14,026 nt of DNA, from positions 1 through 14,026 of the forward strand of contig URVW01000066.1 in the NCBI GenBank assembly GCA_900551435.1, written 5' to 3'. Of the stretch, positions 1 to 7,397 are shown piece after piece. The translations under genes and the position numbers were made by a program. Within the stretch, counting starts at the first letter, position 1; every line of letters starts with the position of its first letter. The notes below the pieces were generated by a model, which saw nothing but the letters and a program-made list of their open reading frames with translations, was not told the origin of the DNA and ran no database searches. This stretch comes from an uncultured Faecalibacterium sp. (GTDB taxonomy: Bacteria > Bacillota > Clostridia > Oscillospirales > Ruminococcaceae).

Positions 1-396
1 GTCAGAGCCGCCCTTGCCGCCGCCCATGGGCAGGGTGGTCAGGCTGTTCTTGAAGGTCTGCTCGAAGCCGAGGAACTTCAGGATGCCCTGATTGACAGAG
101 GGATGGAAGCGCAGACCGCCCTTGTAGGGGCCGATGGCGCTGTTGAACTGGACGCGGTAGCCGCGGTTGACCTGCACCTTGCCGGCATCATCGACCCAAG
201 GCACACGGAAGGTGATGATGCGCTCCGGCTCGACCAGACGCTCGATCAGGCCGGCCTTCTCGTACTCGGGGTGCTTCTCCACGACGGGCTGGATGCTCTC
301 CAGAACCTCGCGGACCGCCTGCAGGAACTCCGGCTCGTTCGCATTGCGCTGAGCCAGACCGTCGTAAACACGCTTCAGGTATTCATTCGTCAACAT
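1..396 (-). CDS. gdhA: NADP-type glutamate dehydrogenase, N-terminal part (cut by window edge)
   Basis: This is the first 132 codons of a hexameric glutamate dehydrogenase, which interconverts 2-oxoglutarate plus ammonia and glutamate in the cytoplasm. Reading leftwards from ATG at 394-396, the protein begins MLTNEYLKRVYDGLAQ. It contains the substrate-site block GPYKGGLRFHPSVN (residues 89-102) and then PMGGGKGGSD (123-132), both hallmarks of the family; the lysines belong to the glutamate pocket. About two thirds of the usual ~445 residues lie outside the window. The start is supported by AAGGAG about 8 bases upstream. NADP rather than NAD preference is inferred from similarity to the bacterial biosynthetic type, because the cofactor domain is not visible. 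Confidence 0.95.
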   Translation of the reverse strand, partial: MLTNEYLKRVYDGLAQRNANEPEFLQAVREVLESIQPVVEKHPEYEKAGLIERLVEPERIITFRVPWVDDAGKVQVNRGYRVQFNSAIGPYKGGLRFHPSVNQGILKFLGFEQTFKNSLTTLPMGGGKGGSD

Positions 397-443
397 AATA
401 GAATACTCCTTTTCCCATTGATTTCCCAATTATACTTTCACCG

Positions 444-465
444 GTTCTGGCTGCACTTCCAGAAC
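444..465 (-). repeat. Perfect 7-bp inverted repeat in the gdhA leader
   Basis: GTTCTGG (444-450) and CCAGAAC (459-465) are perfect inverted arms around an 8-base spacer. They lie immediately downstream of the predicted gdhA transcription start. The repeat could be an operator or a 5' RNA hairpin; no U-tract follows, so it is not a terminator. Confidence 0.5.
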
Positions 466-473
466 ACTTCATC

Positions 474-502
474 ATTATAAAGCTTTCTGCGCCGATTTAC
501 AA
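474..502 (-). promoter_or_regulatory. Putative sigma-A promoter of gdhA
   Basis: On the minus strand, TTGTAA (497-502) and TATAAT (474-479) are separated by exactly 17 bases. This predicts transcription starting near 467 and a leader of about 70 bases before gdhA. A second TATAAT on the same strand at 429-434 has no good -35 partner and may be incidental. Confidence 0.65.
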
Positions 503-630
503 GAGAAAAAACCGGAAAATGTTTCAAAAAAACAGAAGAAAAGATGAACCCGCTTCACAAAAACATTTCGGCCCTGCAAAAAACAGCGTAAAATCTTGTT
601 TTTGAAAGTTCGCGCACCCAAACGAAGCGT

Positions 631-675
631 AAAAAGAATGCCTTTTGCAGACCTAAAAATTCGGCGCAAAAGGCA
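631..675 (-). terminator. Putative terminator of the mntA-hepT operon
   Basis: On the minus strand a perfect 10-bp stem, TGCCTTTTGC (666-675) with GCAAAAGGCA (639-648), encloses a 17-base loop. It is followed by TTCTTTTT (631-638). It lies 10 bases past the hepT stop. The stem is only moderately GC-rich and the loop is long, so the call is tentative. Confidence 0.6.
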
Positions 676-684
676 GTTGCGGCG

Positions 685-1029
685 TCACATCCCAGCTAAG
701 ATGTCCTCTACAGCAGAAACGAATGGCTCCATATCTTCAAACAGGACCTCTACGATGATGCTCCAGTTGATGCCGTCATAGTCGTGCACCAGACGATGGC
801 GCAGTCCGGCGACCATATTCCAAGGCTGTTCCGAGTGGCTTTCTTTGAACTCGCTGCTGAGCTGATAGACCTGCTCGCCGATGTTATACAGCGGCGTAGT
901 GACGGCCCATTGAGAAAATTCATCCTCGAGCAGGAGCGCTGGCGTGATCTGGCGCTGTTCCATCTGCGCGTGAAGGTCGTTCCAAGTGGAAACGATCTTT
1001 TTCAGGCGCTCTTTGTCCGATTTCTTCAC
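685..1029 (-). CDS. hepT: HepT-like ribonuclease toxin (DUF86/HEPN)
   Basis: A 114-residue, mostly helical protein of the HEPN/DUF86 family, the toxin half of MntA-HepT modules. The catalytic RNase motif RX4HXY is intact as R77-HRLV-H82-D-Y84. In characterised systems HepT cleaves RNA and is silenced when the partner MntA adds AMP to the tyrosine of this motif; that mechanism is family knowledge, not shown here. The start is GTG (1027-1029), overlapping the mntA TGA stop by four bases (GTGA), so translation is probably coupled. No strong ribosome site of its own is visible. Antitoxin first, toxin second is the usual order. A HEPN RNase without toxin activity in this host cannot be excluded. 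Confidence 0.85.
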   Translation of the reverse strand: MKKSDKERLKKIVSTWNDLHAQMEQRQITPALLLEDEFSQWAVTTPLYNIGEQVYQLSSEFKESHSEQPWNMVAGLRHRLVHDYDGINWSIIVEVLFEDMEPFVSAVEDILAGM

Positions 1030-1322
1030 GCGATCTTCACCCCTTCGCGCATGACGTTTTCGTAAAAAGGCGTTCCGACGTTCACTTCGCGGATCTCAAA
1101 GGCGTCCACGTCCTTTTGCGTCCGCTGGCGCAGTTCCTCGCCGAATGCAAAGATATCCCGTGCGCGGAACCGTTCGCCGCCCACAACGATCACGTCAATG
1201 TCGGACGATGCCGTTGCTTCGCCGCGGGCGTAGGAGCCGAACAGCAGCGCATATTCTGCGTGATATTTGTGCAGCAGTTCCCGGATGATCTGCTCGATCT
1301 CGGTGCGGGTCAGCAGTTCCAT
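1026..1322 (-). CDS. mntA: MntA-like minimal nucleotidyltransferase antitoxin
   Basis: A 98-residue minimal nucleotidyltransferase of the DNA polymerase beta superfamily. It carries the signature GSX10DXD complete as G29-S30 ... D41-I-D43, with D71/D73 as candidates for the third metal-binding acid. In known MntA-HepT pairs this enzyme transfers AMP groups from ATP to HepT and neutralises it. The ATG (1320-1322) has a strong AGGAGG seven bases upstream. It is the first gene of a two-gene operon and shares four bases with hepT. The full catalytic motif suggests an active rather than degenerate antitoxin. Confidence 0.87.
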   Translation of the reverse strand: MELLTRTEIEQIIRELLHKYHAEYALLFGSYARGEATASSDIDVIVVGGERFRARDIFAFGEELRQRTQKDVDAFEIREVNVGTPFYENVMREGVKIA

Positions 1323-1345
1323 AGAAACACCTCCTGTCTACCCTT

Positions 1346-1374
1346 ATTGTATCATAAAAGAAACGAAATGCAAA
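1346..1374 (-). promoter_or_regulatory. Putative promoter of mntA-hepT
   Basis: On the minus strand, TTTGCA (1369-1374) and TACAAT (1346-1351) are 17 bases apart. The -35 directly abuts the U-tract of the mrp terminator. The predicted leader is only about 17 bases and holds the AGGAGG site. An overlapping TATGAT at 1351-1356 is an alternative -10. Confidence 0.5.
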
Positions 1375-1375
1375 C

Positions 1376-1414
1376 AAAAAATCCCCTGTGAGCGCCAAAC
1401 GGCACAGACAGGGG
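1376..1414 (-). terminator. Intrinsic terminator of mrp
   Basis: On the minus strand CCCCTGT (1408-1414) pairs with ACAGGGG (1383-1389). An inner GCC/GGC stem sits around a GTTT loop, and A plus six T residues follow (1376-1382). It begins six bases past the mrp stop and separates mrp from the toxin-antitoxin operon. Confidence 0.85.
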
Positions 1415-1420
1415 AATCAC

Positions 1421-2254
1421 TTACTTCTTCAGCAGCTTCTCGCACGCATCGGCAGCACCCTCAAGGTACTCGCCGCCGTACGTCTCGATCATGCCGGCGT
1501 CGGACAGGGCCGCCAGCTGGGGATCGATGGGGCACTTGGCCAGAACGGGCAGACCGTGCTTTGCAGCCACCTCGTCCACATGGCTGTTGCCGAACACGTT
1601 GATGTGCTTGCCGCAGTCGGGGCAGACGATGTAGCTCATGTTCTCGACGATGCCCAGCATGGGGACCTTCATCATCTCGGCCATGTTCACGGCCTTGGCC
1701 ACGATCATGCTGACCAGCTCCTGCGGGCTGGCAACGACCACGATGCCGTCCACAGGCAGACTCTGGAACACGGTCAAGGGCACGTCGCCGGTTCCCGGAG
1801 GCATGTCCACGAACAGGAAATCGACGTCCTTCCAGACCACATCGGTCCAGAACTGCTTCACCGCACCGGCGATGACGGGGCCGCGCCAGACAACGGGGTC
1901 CTCTTCGTTCTCGACCAGCAGGTTGATGCTCATGACATCGATGCCCATGCGGCTCTGGATGGGCCAGCAGCCCTTCTCGTCGGCCATGGCGCGGCCATGG
2001 ATGCCGAACAGTTTCGGGATGGACGGGCCGGTGATATCGGCGTCCAGAATGCCGCAGTGATAGCCGCGGCGGGCCATGGCACAGGCCAGCAGAGCGCTGG
2101 TCATGCTCTTGCCGACGCCGCCCTTGCCGGACACGACGCCGATGACCTTTTTGACGCTGCTGTTGGGGTTGGGGGCGTCATGCTGCGGGGCAGCATCGCG
2201 GGAAGAACATGCTGCGCCGCAGTTGGAGCAGTCATGGGTACATTCTTCGCTCAT
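1421..2254 (-). CDS. mrp: Mrp/NBP35-family iron-sulfur cluster carrier ATPase
   Basis: A 277-residue cytoplasmic P-loop ATPase that, by family, assembles and delivers [4Fe-4S] clusters to client enzymes. The order is: an N-terminal cysteine cluster (C5, C9, C12, C16) resembling the NBP35 ferredoxin-like extension; a deviant Walker A GKGGVGKS (43-50); DADITGPS (71-78); DMPPGTGD (150-157); and the cluster-binding CPDC (C211, C214). A bacterial Mrp carrying NBP35-like N-terminal cysteines is common in anaerobes. The chosen ATG has only a weak GAGAG site. No ATG, GTG or TTG lies in frame between it and a strong AAGGAGG 40 bases upstream, so this start is the only sensible one. The gene is divergent from the flippase and monocistronic, between its own promoter and terminator. 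Confidence 0.95.
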   Translation of the reverse strand: MSEECTHDCSNCGAACSSRDAAPQHDAPNPNSSVKKVIGVVSGKGGVGKSMTSALLACAMARRGYHCGILDADITGPSIPKLFGIHGRAMADEKGCWPIQSRMGIDVMSINLLVENEEDPVVWRGPVIAGAVKQFWTDVVWKDVDFLFVDMPPGTGDVPLTVFQSLPVDGIVVVASPQELVSMIVAKAVNMAEMMKVPMLGIVENMSYIVCPDCGKHINVFGNSHVDEVAAKHGLPVLAKCPIDPQLAALSDAGMIETYGGEYLEGAADACEKLLKK

Positions 2255-2336
2255 ACTCTCGTAAAGCTCTCGGGCCGGGGCCTTCGAGCCTTTCCTCCTT
2301 CGTTGATGTTGTGACGATCAGATTCGACCATCTCAT

Positions 2337-2365
2337 ATCATACCATAAAACTGGGAGAGAAACAA
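2337..2365 (-). promoter_or_regulatory. Putative promoter of mrp (extended -10)
   Basis: On the minus strand TATGAT (2337-2342) is preceded by TGG, forming an extended -10. A weak TTGTTT (2360-2365) lies 17 bases upstream. The predicted leader is about 75 bases. Confidence 0.5.
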
Positions 2366-2433
2366 CCCATCCCGCCGCTCATAATGAAAAGAGTGGTGCG
2401 CATACATTAAAAAGAGCGACAGGAGGTGCGGCA

Positions 2434-4041
2434 ATGGGTCAGAGCTACCTGAAAAACGCGGCCCTGCTCACGGGGGCGGATATCCTGCTTCGGCTGGCGG
2501 GGATGGGTCTGCGCATCTGGCTGGCGAACGCCTTGGGCGGCGAGGGGATGGGGCTGTATCAGCTGGTGCTGGCGGTGTATTCGCTGTTCGTCACGCTGGC
2601 GACGTCGGGGGTGTCGGTGGCGGCGACCCGCCTGATGGCCGAAGAGCTGAGCCGCAGCCGCACCGAAGCCCGCGGGATGCTGGTGCGTCTGGCCGGTGCG
2701 GGCGTGCTGCTGGGCAGCCTTGCGATGGCGGCGCAGTTCGGGCTGGCAGATGTCGCGGCCCGCTGGTGGCTGGGCGACGTCCGGGCTGCAGGGGCCTTGC
2801 GGGTGTCGGCGTTCGGGATGCCGTGGATGGCAGTCTCGGCGGTCCTGCGCGGTTTTTTCATCGCGCGGCGGCGGGTGGAGCCGAACGTCCTGAGCCAACT
2901 GGTCGAACAAACAGTCCGCATCACGGTCATCTGGCTGGCCTTGGAGCAGGGGGCCGCGCTGGACGTGGGCGGAAAATGCAGGGCGGTCCTCGGGGCAACG
3001 GCCCTCAGCGAAGCCGTCTCCTGCGGGATGATGCTCCTGTTTTACCGGCGGGAGGCGGTACGCGCATTCGGTGCGGAACCTGCCCGACGCCCCCTCGAAC
3101 CCGCCAAGCGCCTGTGGGAGATTCTGTGGCCGGTGGAGGGCGGCCGCTGCCTTGCCAGCGCGCTGCACACCGCCGAAAACATGCTCGTTCCGGCCTGTCT
3201 GACCGTGTTCCTGCTGGACGCGGGCGGGCGGAGCGCCGCCGTGGCCCAGTACGGCAACCTGAAAGGAATGGCGCTCCCGCTGCTGACCTTTCCGTTCGGG
3301 CTGCTGGGGAGCCTGTCGGTGCTGCTTATGCCGGAGATCACCCAAGCCCACATCCAAGGGGAGCAGAAGCGGCTCTCGGCCCTGCTGGACCGGATGCTGC
3401 GGCTGACCGGCTACTTTTCCGCGCTGGCGGGGGCAGCGTTCTGGGTCTGGGGCGTGCCGCTGGCTTCCTTATTCTATAAGAGCGATGGCGCAGAAGCCGG
3501 ATTCTACCTTTCCACCCTCGGCCCCGCCATGCCGCTGCTCTACCTCGAGAGCATGGTGGACGGCGCAATGAAAGGGGTGGGGGAGCAGAGAGCGGTGTTC
3601 CGCTACAGCCTGTGGGATGCCATCCTCCGCATCGCGGGGGTGATGGTGCTCCTGCCCCGCTTCGGGATGAAGGGCTTCCTTTTTGTCATCGTGGTGTCCA
3701 GCGTTTATACCTGCACGGCTAACACGGGGCGTCTGCTCCGCGTCAGCGGGATGCCGCCGAAGTTCTGGCGGTGGCTGGGCGCACCGGCGCTGGCGGCGGG
3801 CGTGTCTGCCGGGGCGGGAATGATTTTCCGGGAAATGCTGTCCGGCTGGTCTGCCGGGGAGCCGCTGTTCCAGCTGGCGGCGCTGGCCGTGGGCGGCGGC
3901 GGGATGGTCCTTGTGGGGCTGCTGGCGGCATGGCCGCTGGGGCTGGGTGAGGAGTTCCGGCGGGCATTTCAGGCCGAAAGGACCATGAAATCCGCCCGGA
4001 AACGCAATTCTTCTGGACACAGGACCCAGAAACGAGTATAA
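2434..4041 (+). CDS. SpoVB/MurJ-like polysaccharide or lipid flippase (MATE/MOP superfamily)
   Basis: A 535-residue integral membrane protein of the MOP flippase superfamily, which moves lipid-linked sugars across the cytoplasmic membrane. Hydrophobic helices run along the whole length, consistent with 12-14 membrane segments. The N-terminal block ALGGEGMGLYQLVLAVY (33-49) resembles the signature region of SpoVB-type proteins. The cytoplasmic loop FFIARRRVEPN and the basic C-terminal tail fit the topology. ATG at 2434 is chosen because AGGAGG (2421-2426) lies seven bases upstream; the longer open frame reaching back to 2209 overlaps divergent mrp. The neighbouring sugar-nucleotide dehydratase suggests surface glycan export. 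Substrate is unknown: peptidoglycan lipid II, a capsule unit or a spore-cortex role are all possible. The -10 of the next gene's promoter overlaps the TAA stop. Confidence 0.85.
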   Translation: MGQSYLKNAALLTGADILLRLAGMGLRIWLANALGGEGMGLYQLVLAVYSLFVTLATSGVSVAATRLMAEELSRSRTEARGMLVRLAGAGVLLGSLAMAAQFGLADVAARWWLGDVRAAGALRVSAFGMPWMAVSAVLRGFFIARRRVEPNVLSQLVEQTVRITVIWLALEQGAALDVGGKCRAVLGATALSEAVSCGMMLLFYRREAVRAFGAEPARRPLEPAKRLWEILWPVEGGRCLASALHTAENMLVPACLTVFLLDAGGRSAAVAQYGNLKGMALPLLTFPFGLLGSLSVLLMPEITQAHIQGEQKRLSALLDRMLRLTGYFSALAGAAFWVWGVPLASLFYKSDGAEAGFYLSTLGPAMPLLYLESMVDGAMKGVGEQRAVFRYSLWDAILRIAGVMVLLPRFGMKGFLFVIVVSSVYTCTANTGRLLRVSGMPPKFWRWLGAPALAAGVSAGAGMIFREMLSGWSAGEPLFQLAALAVGGGGMVLVGLLAAWPLGLGEEFRRAFQAERTMKSARKRNSSGHRTQKRV

Positions 4042-4042
4042 T
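4014..4042 (+). promoter_or_regulatory. Sigma-A promoter of the nucleotide-sugar dehydratase gene
   Basis: TGGACA (4014-4019) and a perfect TATAAT (4037-4042) are spaced by 17 bases, inside the last codons and stop of the flippase gene. Transcription should start near 4049. That is past the first in-frame ATG (4046), which rules that ATG out as the start on this transcript. Confidence 0.75.
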
Positions 4043-4132
4043 ACAATGGATACCATGGCGCAGAAGGCTCTGTGCTGTGAAAAACAAACAGGCGTCGGAC
4101 AGGCTCCGCGCCGATGCAAAAGAGGATTTTTT

Positions 4133-6031
4133 GTGAAGGATACGAAAAAATTCACGCCGCAGGTCCTGCTGCGCAGAGCCATTCTGGTCGTGCTGGACGC
4201 GGCGCTAGTCCTGTTCAGCTTTTATTTTGCGCTGCTGCTCCGGGCAGACGGCGCGGTGGAAGCAACGTGGTGGCCCCACAACCGGGCGCTGCTCTATGAA
4301 AATCTCCCGTGGATCACGGCTCTGTACCTTATCAGCTTTCTGGTGGGCGGGCTGTATTCCATCCTGTGGAAGTATGCGGGCGAGCGCGACCTCATCCGTC
4401 TGGGCGGCATGATCGCGGTCCCCACGGTGGTGGTCTACTTCGTCAACCATGGCCTGATCCACGGCGTCCTGTTCGATTCCGCCAACGCGATGGCGGCGGT
4501 GCTGATCTTCCTGCTGGTGGGCGGCAGCCGTCTGGCGTGGCGGCTCTTCCTGAATCACCCCCTCGGCGAGCGTCTGCGGGGCGTTCCAGCCAAGGACCCG
4601 AACCGTCCGGTCCTGATCGTCGGCGCGGGCGAAGCCGGTGCGTGGGCCATCAACGTCTGCAAGTCCAATGAGAGCTACGGCCACCCGGTCGTGGCGGTGG
4701 ATGACGACCCCGCCAAGTTCGGCCAGACCATCCACGGCGTCCCGGTGCGGGGCACGCTGGAACAAATCCCGCAGGTCTGCGCGAAATACAACATCCACAG
4801 CATCATCATTGCCATCCCCACTCTGCGGGGCAGCAAGCTGAACCACGTCATCGACCTCTGTGTGTCCACCCACTGTGCCGTTCAGATCTTGAGCGACCCT
4901 CAGCTGGTGGGCACAGGAGCGCCGCAGCAAGCCGCTTTCCGCGAACTGAACACCGCCGACTTCCTCTCCCGTGCGGAAGTCACCCTTGACACCAAGAAGA
5001 TCTCCAGCTATCTGACCGGCAAGACCGTCCTCGTCACGGGCGGCGGCGGTTCCATCGGCAGCGAGCTGTGCCGTCAGGTCATGCGGTTCCAGCCCGGGAA
5101 GCTGCTCATCTTTGACATCTACGAGAACTGCGCCTATGAGCTGCTGATGGAGCTTCAGCAGAAGTACGGCCGCGATATCCCGGTCACGGTGCTCATCGGC
5201 TCCATCCGCGATAAAAAGCGTCTGGACGAAGTTTTTGAGACGTATCACCCCACGGTCGTGTTCCATGCGGCGGCGCACAAGCATGTGCCGCTGATGGAGG
5301 TCAGCCCCGCCGAAGCCGTCAAGAACAACGTCCTCGGCACGAAGAACCTGCTCACCAGCGCCAGCGAACACGGCGTGGAGCGGTTCGTTCAGCTGTCCAC
5401 CGATAAGGCGGTCAACCCCACCAGCGTGATGGGCTGCACCAAGCGCATCTGCGAAATGCTCATCCAGACCTTCGCGGGCAACACCGATATGAAGTGCGTG
5501 GCCGTCCGCTTCGGCAACGTGCTGGGCAGTCACGGCAGCGTCATCCCGCTGTTCGAAGCGCAGATCAAAAAGGGCGGTCCGGTCACCCTGACCGACCCCA
5601 ACATCGAGCGCTACTTCATGACCATCCCGGAAGCGGCCCAGCTGGTGCTTCAGGCGGGTTCGCTGGCCGAGAGCGGCAGCATCTACGTCCTCGACATGGG
5701 TGAGCCGGTCAAGATCATCGACCTTGCCCGCCAGCTCATCCGTTTCTACGGCTATGAGCCGGACGTCAACATGCCCATCAAGATCGTGGGTCTGCGCCCC
5801 GGCGAAAAGCTCTACGAGGAGCTGATGATGGACGAGGAGCAGGACAAGATGCGCCGCACCGAACACAACAAGATTTTTGTCGCACCTCCGCGTGAAATCG
5901 ACCTCGCGAAGTTCTATGAACAGCTGCAGGAGCTGACCGCTGCCGCCGCCCACAACGACGACGGCGTGGTGGAGAAGCTGGCCGAGATGATCCCCACCTT
6001 CACCCCCACCCGCGAAAACCTCAAGACCTGA
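4133..6031 (+). CDS. Membrane-bound nucleoside-diphosphate-sugar 4,6-dehydratase (CapD/PglF/WbpM type)
   Basis: A 632-residue enzyme of the large CapD/PglF/WbpM family. It probably converts UDP-GlcNAc to the 4-keto-6-deoxy sugar that starts synthesis of unusual surface sugars. Four membrane helices fill about residues 15-135. A first nucleotide-binding fold follows with VGAGEAG (163-169). The catalytic short-chain dehydrogenase domain has TGGGGSIGSE (302-311) and HAAAHKHVPLME (378-389). Its active-site stretch is STDKAVNPTSVMGCTK (422-437), with methionine at 433 in place of the usual tyrosine, as is typical of the large family members. GTG at 4133 is preferred: AGAGGA lies six bases upstream, whereas the ATG at 4046 falls before the predicted transcription start. 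The exact substrate is inferred from the family. Confidence 0.87.
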   Translation: MKDTKKFTPQVLLRRAILVVLDAALVLFSFYFALLLRADGAVEATWWPHNRALLYENLPWITALYLISFLVGGLYSILWKYAGERDLIRLGGMIAVPTVVVYFVNHGLIHGVLFDSANAMAAVLIFLLVGGSRLAWRLFLNHPLGERLRGVPAKDPNRPVLIVGAGEAGAWAINVCKSNESYGHPVVAVDDDPAKFGQTIHGVPVRGTLEQIPQVCAKYNIHSIIIAIPTLRGSKLNHVIDLCVSTHCAVQILSDPQLVGTGAPQQAAFRELNTADFLSRAEVTLDTKKISSYLTGKTVLVTGGGGSIGSELCRQVMRFQPGKLLIFDIYENCAYELLMELQQKYGRDIPVTVLIGSIRDKKRLDEVFETYHPTVVFHAAAHKHVPLMEVSPAEAVKNNVLGTKNLLTSASEHGVERFVQLSTDKAVNPTSVMGCTKRICEMLIQTFAGNTDMKCVAVRFGNVLGSHGSVIPLFEAQIKKGGPVTLTDPNIERYFMTIPEAAQLVLQAGSLAESGSIYVLDMGEPVKIIDLARQLIRFYGYEPDVNMPIKIVGLRPGEKLYEELMMDEEQDKMRRTEHNKIFVAPPREIDLAKFYEQLQELTAAAAHNDDGVVEKLAEMIPTFTPTRENLKT

Positions 6032-6082
6032 ACCCCGCACCGCCGCGTCGGTGACATTCTATAAATGAGAGGGAAGTATATT

Positions 6083-7378
6083 ATGGAAAAGAGACCGTTT
6101 CTGACCGAAGAACAGGCACAGGAGATCATTCAGGATGTGCCCACGCCGTTCCATGTCTACGACGAAAAGGGCATCCGCGAGAACGCCCGCCGCATCAACA
6201 AGGCATTCAGCTGGAACAAGGGCTTCCGGGAGTATTTTGCCGTCAAGGCGCTGCCCAACCCCGTCATCCTTCAGATCTTGAAGGAAGAGGGCTGCGGTGT
6301 GGACTGCTCCTCTCTGACCGAGCTGATGCTCAGCGAAGTCTGCGGCTTTACCGGCAGCGACATCATGTTCTCCTCCAACCAGACCCCCGTGGAGGACATG
6401 AAGAAAGCCCACGAGCTGGGCGCTTACATCAACCTCGATGACGCCACCATGGTGGACTTCCTCGACCGTGTGGCCGGTGTGCCGGAGAACATCTTCTGCC
6501 GCTACAACCCGGGCGGAACGTTCCAGCTGGGCGAGAGCGAGGAAGGCTTCCAGGTCATGGACAAGCCCGGTGACGCCAAGTACGGCATGACCGAGGAGCA
6601 GATGATCGACAGCTACAAGAAGCTGATGAAGAAGGGTGCAAAGAACTTCGGCATCCACGCCTTCCTCGCTTCCAACACCATCTCGGATGCCTATTATCCT
6701 GAGCTGGCCGGCATCCTGTTCCAGCTGGCCGTCCGCGTCCAGAAGGCCACCGGTGCGCACATCGCCTACATCAACCTGTCCGGCGGCGTGGGCATCCCGT
6801 ACCGCCCCGACCAGACCGAGAACGACATCATGGCCATCGGCGAGGGCGTCCGCAAGAAATTTGAGGAGATCCTCGTTCCCGCTGGCATGGGCGATGTTGC
6901 CATCTTCACCGAGATGGGTCGCTTCACCACCGGCCCCTACGGTGCACTGGTCGCAACGGCCATCCACGAGAAGCACATTTATAAGGAGTACATCGGTCTG
7001 GACGCCTGTGCTGCCAACCTGATGCGCCCCGCCATGTACGGTGCTTATCACCACATCACCGTGCTGGGCAAGGAGAACGCTCCCTGCGACCACAAGTACG
7101 ATGTGGTCGGCGGTCTGTGCGAGAACAACGATAAGTTCGCCATCGACCGGATGCTGCCGAAGATCGACATCGGCGACCTGATCTACATCCACGACACCGG
7201 CGCACACGGCTCGGCCATGGGTTACAACTACAACGGCAAGCTGCGCAGCGCCGAGGTCCTGCTCTGCGAGGATGGCTCTCACCGCCTGATCCGCCGCGCC
7301 GAAACACCGCGCGACTACTTCGCAACTCTGGACTTTCTGCCCTTCATGAAGCCCCTGTTCGAGGAATACGACGACTAA
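6083..7378 (+). CDS. lysA: Diaminopimelate decarboxylase-like PLP enzyme (divergent LysA subfamily)
   Basis: A 431-residue fold-type III PLP decarboxylase, probably turning meso-diaminopimelate into lysine. The alanine-racemase-like barrel carries the PLP lysine in YFAVKALPNP (K55), the HAFLASN block (192-198), the phosphate-binding NLSGGVGIPY (231-240) and EMGR (277-280). The C-terminal barrel holds the catalytic CENND (346-350) and TGAHG (372-376). Classical LysA has GGGxG, EPGR and GAYG at the last three comparable sites. This protein therefore belongs to a divergent branch, and another D-amino-acid substrate is possible. ATG at 6083 is preferred over ATG 6065 because GAGAGGG (6067-6073) fits it at nine bases. 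The gene lies 51 bases after the dehydratase with no clear terminator between, so read-through is likely. Confidence 0.82.
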   Translation: MEKRPFLTEEQAQEIIQDVPTPFHVYDEKGIRENARRINKAFSWNKGFREYFAVKALPNPVILQILKEEGCGVDCSSLTELMLSEVCGFTGSDIMFSSNQTPVEDMKKAHELGAYINLDDATMVDFLDRVAGVPENIFCRYNPGGTFQLGESEEGFQVMDKPGDAKYGMTEEQMIDSYKKLMKKGAKNFGIHAFLASNTISDAYYPELAGILFQLAVRVQKATGAHIAYINLSGGVGIPYRPDQTENDIMAIGEGVRKKFEEILVPAGMGDVAIFTEMGRFTTGPYGALVATAIHEKHIYKEYIGLDACAANLMRPAMYGAYHHITVLGKENAPCDHKYDVVGGLCENNDKFAIDRMLPKIDIGDLIYIHDTGAHGSAMGYNYNGKLRSAEVLLCEDGSHRLIRRAETPRDYFATLDFLPFMKPLFEEYDD

Positions 7379-7397
7379 ATTATAACGAGGTTTCGCT

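Noticed and set aside
475..669. Small 64-codon open frame on the minus strand
   Set aside because: It spans the predicted hepT terminator and the gdhA promoter, has Phe/Lys-rich low-complexity sequence and no convincing ribosome site.
1388..2314. 308-codon open frame on the plus strand
   Set aside because: It is antisense to mrp, whose product has complete Walker A and CPDC motifs. The translation is His/Asp/Ala-rich low-complexity, typical of a shadow of a GC-rich gene.
2209..2433. 75-codon N-terminal extension of the flippase
   Set aside because: It overlaps divergent mrp and its promoter, and the AGGAGG site points to ATG 2434.
4205..6040. 611-codon open frame on the minus strand
   Set aside because: Antisense to the nucleotide-sugar dehydratase; composition is that of a reverse-strand shadow and no family motif is visible.
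6038..6053. CACCG/CGGTG hairpin between the dehydratase and lysA-like genes as a terminator
   Set aside because: The stem is only five base pairs and no T-tract follows, so it is unlikely to end transcription.
6059..7282. 407-codon open frame on the minus strand
   Set aside because: Antisense to the lysA-like gene, with no ribosome site or recognisable motif.
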